Assembly: GCA_016286595.1 (NCBI GenBank)
Contig: JAEETR010000075.1
Location: forward strand, 1-9,412
Direction: 5' to 3'
DNA: 9,412 nt
Origin: Oscillospiraceae bacterium
GTDB lineage: Bacteria > Bacillota > Clostridia > Oscillospirales > Oscillospiraceae
Positions 5,924-9,412 of the stretch are shown here, one piece after another (within the stretch, counting starts at the first letter, position 1; every line of letters starts with the position of its first letter). The translations under genes were made by a program, and so were the position numbers. The notes below the pieces were generated by a model. The model was not told where the DNA came from. It did not search any database and saw only the letters and a program-made list of their open reading frames with translations.

Positions 5924-8900
5924 TTAAAAAAGTGACAGTTGACTCGTTTCGGGCAGGTTCCCCAGAGCGCCGATGCTCTTGAGCTGCTCTATGTGGGTCT
6001 TGGAGACCTTGGTGCAGCAGTCGGACAGATCCTCTATGGAGATGAACTGCCTGTCGTTGCGGTGCTCCGCCAGGTCTCTGGCCGCCGACTCTCCCAGTCC
6101 CGCGATGGCCACGAAGGGGGGCCGCAGGCCCCGCTCGGTCAGCACGAACTTGGTCGCGTCGGACTCGTACAGGTCTATGGGCTCGAACTCGAAGCCCCGC
6201 TGATAGAACTCCCAGCACACGCCCAGGGTGGTGAGCAGGTCCTCGTCCTTGGCTGTGGCGTCGGGGTTCTGGGATATCTCCATGTATTTGCGCCGCACCA
6301 CGTCGGGTCCCTGGGTCATGATGGACGCGTCGAAGGCGTCCTTCTGGCTGCGGCGGTAGAAATAGGCGCTGTAGAACGCCTGGGGCCGGTGGACCTTGAA
6401 CCAGGCTATGCGGAAGGCCATCATCACGTAGGCCACGGCGTGGGCCTTGGGGAAGAGGTACGCTATCTTGCGGCAGGACTCTATCCACCAGTCCGGCACG
6501 CCCAGAGCGTGCATCTGCTCCTCTACGTTGCCGTTGAAAACGCCGCCGTTGCCCTTCACGCGGCCCTTGCGCACGTCCTCCATGGTCTTGAAGGCCAGGG
6601 CGGGGTCGATGCCCACGGAGATGAGGTAGAGCATAATATCGTCACGGCAGCACACGCACTCGGTGACCGGGGCGGTGCCGGACACGACTATGTCGTGGAT
6701 GTTTCCGGCCCACACGTCGGTGCCGTGGGCAAGGCCCGCCAGGCGCACCAGAGTGTCGAAATTCTGCGGCATGGTGTCCACCAGCATCTGCCGGGCAAAG
6801 CTGGTGCCGAACTCCGGGATGCCGAGAGAGCCTGTCCTGCCTATGATTGGGTCGTCGTCCTTCAGGCCCAGCGGCTCCGGGGTGCGGAATATGGCCATGG
6901 TCTCCGGGTCGTCCAGCGGTATCTTCAGCGGGTCGACGCCGGTCACGTCCTGCAGCATGCGGATCATGGTGGGGTCATCATGGCCCAGCTCGTCCAGCTT
7001 GAGCAGGTTGTCCTCCATGCAGTGATACTCGAAGTGGGTGGTGATTATATCCGTATTGGGGTCGTCCGCCGGGTGCTGTGCGGGACAGAAATCGGCTATC
7101 TCCATGTCCTGGGGTATGACCACCAGGCCGCCGGGGTGCTGTCCCGTGGTGCGCTTCACGCCCACGCAGCCCTGGGCAAGACGGTTCTCCTCCGCCTTGG
7201 ACACCACTTTTCCGGTCTTTTCGAGATACTTCTTCACGTATCCGAAGGCGGTCTTCTCCGCCACTGTGCCGATGGTGCCGGCCCGGAAAACGTGGGTGGG
7301 TCCGAAAAGCTCTGTGGTATATTTGTGGGCTTCGGACTGATACTCGCCGGAGAAATTCAGGTCTATGTCCGGCACCTTGTCGCCGGAGAAGCCCAAAAAC
7401 GTCTCAAAGGGTATGTCAAAGCCCTCTTTGGAGTACTTCGTGCCGCATTTTGGGCATATCCTGTCGGGCATGTCCGCGCCGCAGCCGTAGCCCTTGTCGT
7501 TGACGAACTCGGTATTGAGGCAGTTGGGGCATCTGTAATGGGGCGGCAGGGCGTTGACCTCGGTTATCCCCGCCATGTAGGCCACCAGCGACGAACCCAC
7601 GCTGCCCCGGCTGCCCACCAGATAGCCGTGGTCCATGGAATTCTTCACCAGCTTCTGGGCGGTCATGTATATGACGTCGTACTCCTGGCCGATTATGCCC
7701 TTGAGCTCCGTCTCTATTCGTTTCGTCACGATGTCCGGCGGCGTCTCGCCGTAAAGCTGACGGATGCGGCCGTAGACCAGGTCCTTCAGCTGCTGGGCGC
7801 TGTTTTCTATCTTGGGCGCGAACAGCTTCTTCGCCGGGGGCAGAGGGCTGAACTCCTCACACATGTCGGCCACGCGGTTGGTGTTGGTGACCACCACCTC
7901 AAAGGCCTTCTCCCGGCCAAGATAACTGAATTCCTCCAGCATATCGTCGGTGGTGCGGAAATAAAGGGGCATGACGTTGTCCGCGTCGTCGTAATCCTTG
8001 GCGGACAGCAGGATGTGGCGGTATATCTCATCCTCCGGGTCCATGAAATGCACGTCTCCGGTGGCGCACACCAGCTTGCCCGTCTCCTCCCCCAGCTCCA
8101 CGATGCGGCGGTTGAAATCCATAAGCTCCTCGTCGGTGGAGGCCCGGGGCCGCTGCTCGGTGAACATGAAGCGGTTGTTGGCAAGGGGCATTATCTCAAG
8201 GTAATCGTAAAACTCGGCAAGACGGCGCTGTTCGGCCCGGCACCGGCGGTCGGTGACGGCGTTCATTATCTCCCCGGCCTCGCAGGCGGAACCGATGATC
8301 AAACCCTCCCTGTACTCCATTAAGACGCTTTTCGGAATGACGGGGTTGCGCTGCATATGCTCGAGATAGCTTTTTGTAACTATTCTGTACAGATTTTTCT
8401 TGCCCGTCTCGTTGGCGGCGAGGATGGTGATGTGCCGGGGCCTGGGGTGGCGCTTTTTCATGCGCTCCGCCGTACGCTCCGACACGAGGGCGTTTATGTC
8501 CCTCACGGAGGCGACGCCCTCCTTCTCCAGTCTTCTGTAGAAGGCCATGAGGATGTCGCCGCAGGCTCCGGCGTCGTCGGAGGCCCGGTGATGGGTGAAG
8601 GACGGCAGGCCCAGGTCCTCCGCCACGGTGTCGAGGCGGTGATTTCTGGCGTCTGGCAGCATGGTCTGGGCCAGCACGAGAGTGTCGATATAGTTGGGTA
8701 TGAACTCGTATCCGCAGCGGATGCAGGCCTCCTCGATGAAGCCGATATCGAAGGAGGCGTTGTGGGCCACCAGAGGCCGTCCTCCGACGAAATCCAGGAA
8801 GGCGCGCACCGCGTCGGCCTCGCCGGGGGCGTCGGCCACCATATCGTCGTTTATGCCCGTAAGGCGGGTTATCTCCGGGGATATGTGCATCCCCGGGTGG

Positions 8901-9412
8901 ACGAATGTGTTGAATTCGGCGGTTTTCTGTCCGTTTTCATACAAAACGGCGCCGATCTCGATCATTCTGTCGCGTCTGTTGGAAAGGCCGGTGGTCTCGA
9001 TGTCAAAGGCCACGACGGCGTCGGAGAAGCTGTCCCCGGCGTCGCCGGTGACGGCCACCCGCTCGTCCACGTCGTTTATATAGTAGCCCTCCACGCCGTA
9101 TAGGACCTTTATCTTGCCCTTTGACGCGAAGTAGGCGTCGGGGAAGGACTGGCACACGCCGTGGTCGGTGATGGCTATGGCGGGGTGGCCCCACTCTACG
9201 GCCCTTTTTATAACGGCCTTAGTGTCGGTGAGGGCGTCCATGGCGCTCATCTGGGTGTGCAGGTGCAGCTCCACCCGCTTCTGCTCCGCCGTATCCCGGC
9301 GGTATTCCTTCTTCGTCTCCGCCGCGCCGGTGGGGTCGATGACGATGTCGCCGTCGTAACGGGAATTTATCACCATGCCGGTGACCTTCACCCGCATGCC
9401 CGCGGCGATGGA
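5924..9412 (-). CDS. polC: DNA polymerase III alpha subunit, PolC type (N-terminus cut by window)
   Basis: The frame stays open to the right edge. 1162 codons are visible, and family length suggests about 290 residues are missing. Numbering here is from the internal Met at 9395-9397. In order: the end of the OB domain (1-25); PHP first half with HLHT (45-48) and TDH (77-79); a DnaQ-like 3'-5' exonuclease inserted in PHP (about 125-290) with FDIET (131-135), HNASFD (212-217) and HHRASDD (269-275); PHP second half with GDVHF (447-451); a Cys4 zinc site (C623, C626, C648, C651, with C639 nearby); and the palm with PDIDLNF (676-682). D677, D679 and D802 match the PolC catalytic Asp triad, whose spacing fits. 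The C-terminus is QLSLF, a consensus beta-clamp-binding pentapeptide. It performs leading/lagging strand replication in low-GC-type Bacillota. All exonuclease and polymerase residues look intact. No unusual insertion is seen. Confidence 0.97.
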   Translation of the reverse strand, partial: SIAAGMRVKVTGMVINSRYDGDIVIDPTGAAETKKEYRRDTAEQKRVELHLHTQMSAMDALTDTKAVIKRAVEWGHPAIAITDHGVCQSFPDAYFASKGKIKVLYGVEGYYINDVDERVAVTGDAGDSFSDAVVAFDIETTGLSNRRDRMIEIGAVLYENGQKTAEFNTFVHPGMHISPEITRLTGINDDMVADAPGEADAVRAFLDFVGGRPLVAHNASFDIGFIEEACIRCGYEFIPNYIDTLVLAQTMLPDARNHRLDTVAEDLGLPSFTHHRASDDAGACGDILMAFYRRLEKEGVASVRDINALVSERTAERMKKRHPRPRHITILAANETGKKNLYRIVTKSYLEHMQRNPVIPKSVLMEYREGLIIGSACEAGEIMNAVTDRRCRAEQRRLAEFYDYLEIMPLANNRFMFTEQRPRASTDEELMDFNRRIVELGEETGKLVCATGDVHFMDPEDEIYRHILLSAKDYDDADNVMPLYFRTTDDMLEEFSYLGREKAFEVVVTNTNRVADMCEEFSPLPPAKKLFAPKIENSAQQLKDLVYGRIRQLYGETPPDIVTKRIETELKGIIGQEYDVIYMTAQKLVKNSMDHGYLVGSRGSVGSSLVAYMAGITEVNALPPHYRCPNCLNTEFVNDKGYGCGADMPDRICPKCGTKYSKEGFDIPFETFLGFSGDKVPDIDLNFSGEYQSEAHKYTTELFGPTHVFRAGTIGTVAEKTAFGYVKKYLEKTGKVVSKAEENRLAQGCVGVKRTTGQHPGGLVVIPQDMEIADFCPAQHPADDPNTDIITTHFEYHCMEDNLLKLDELGHDDPTMIRMLQDVTGVDPLKIPLDDPETMAIFRTPEPLGLKDDDPIIGRTGSLGIPEFGTSFARQMLVDTMPQNFDTLVRLAGLAHGTDVWAGNIHDIVVSGTAPVTECVCCRDDIMLYLISVGIDPALAFKTMEDVRKGRVKGNGGVFNGNVEEQMHALGVPDWWIESCRKIAYLFPKAHAVAYVMMAFRIAWFKVHRPQAFYSAYFYRRSQKDAFDASIMTQGPDVVRRKYMEISQNPDATAKDEDLLTTLGVCWEFYQRGFEFEPIDLYESDATKFVLTERGLRPPFVAIAGLGESAARDLAEHRNDRQFISIEDLSDCCTKVSKTHIEQLKSIGALGNLPETSQLSLF
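5927..5941 (-). other. C-terminal beta-clamp-binding motif of PolC (QLSLF)
   Basis: The last five codons before the PolC stop encode QLSLF. This fits the bacterial clamp-binding consensus QL(S/D)LF exactly and should tether the polymerase to DnaN. Confidence 0.8.

Noticed and set aside
5939..8323. 794-codon plus-strand open frame opposite polC
   Set aside because: It lies entirely antisense to conserved PolC domains. Its length reflects few stop codons in a GC-rich complement, and it has no domain signature.
8520..9025. Exonuclease domain inside the PHP domain of PolC as a possible fusion or insertion
   Set aside because: This is the normal PolC architecture. The motifs and order match the family.
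8357..9103. 248-codon plus-strand open frame opposite the PolC exonuclease region
   Set aside because: Same reason: a complement shadow of the exonuclease/PHP coding sequence with no independent support.

Overview
The window looks like a piece of chromosome from a GC-rich member of the Bacillota (Firmicutes), most likely a Clostridia/Oscillospirales-type gut or anaerobe lineage. The main reasons are a PolC-type replicative polymerase (a Bacillota hallmark), an ECF sigma factor with the N-terminal style common in Oscillospiraceae-like genomes, strong Shine-Dalgarno sites throughout, and a DUF362/ferredoxin protein typical of anaerobes. The taxon is an inference; no rRNA or other marker is present.

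Layout: at the left edge, the 3' part of a plus-strand DUF362 protein with two C-terminal 4Fe-4S motifs ends at 712 and is followed by a strong hairpin terminator (724-752). Everything else is on the minus strand and is read from right to left. The C-terminal ~1160 residues of PolC (5924 to the right edge) are followed after 31 nt by a transmembrane Ser/Thr protein kinase with two extracellular YARHG domains (3781-5892). After a 54-nt gap containing a hairpin comes a MalY/PatB-type PLP enzyme (2560-3726), closed by a strong terminator (2515-2546). A second, separate minus-strand unit follows: an ECF sigma factor (1876-2436) overlapping by 4 nt (ATGA) a single-pass membrane protein (767-1879) that is best read as its anti-sigma/sensor partner. 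This unit converges on the DUF362 gene.

How the genes work together: polC, the kinase and possibly the aminotransferase can share a transcript, but no common pathway is evident. The kinase and the sigma/anti-sigma pair are two independent one-component ways of carrying an envelope signal into the cytoplasm: phosphorylation in one case, transcription in the other. The most interesting items are the YARHG-ectodomain, non-RD kinase next to the replicative polymerase, and the sigma factor paired with a membrane protein that lacks the usual zinc anti-sigma motif. No mobile element, CRISPR array, tRNA or rRNA was seen. All intergenic gaps are under 130 nt and are described.
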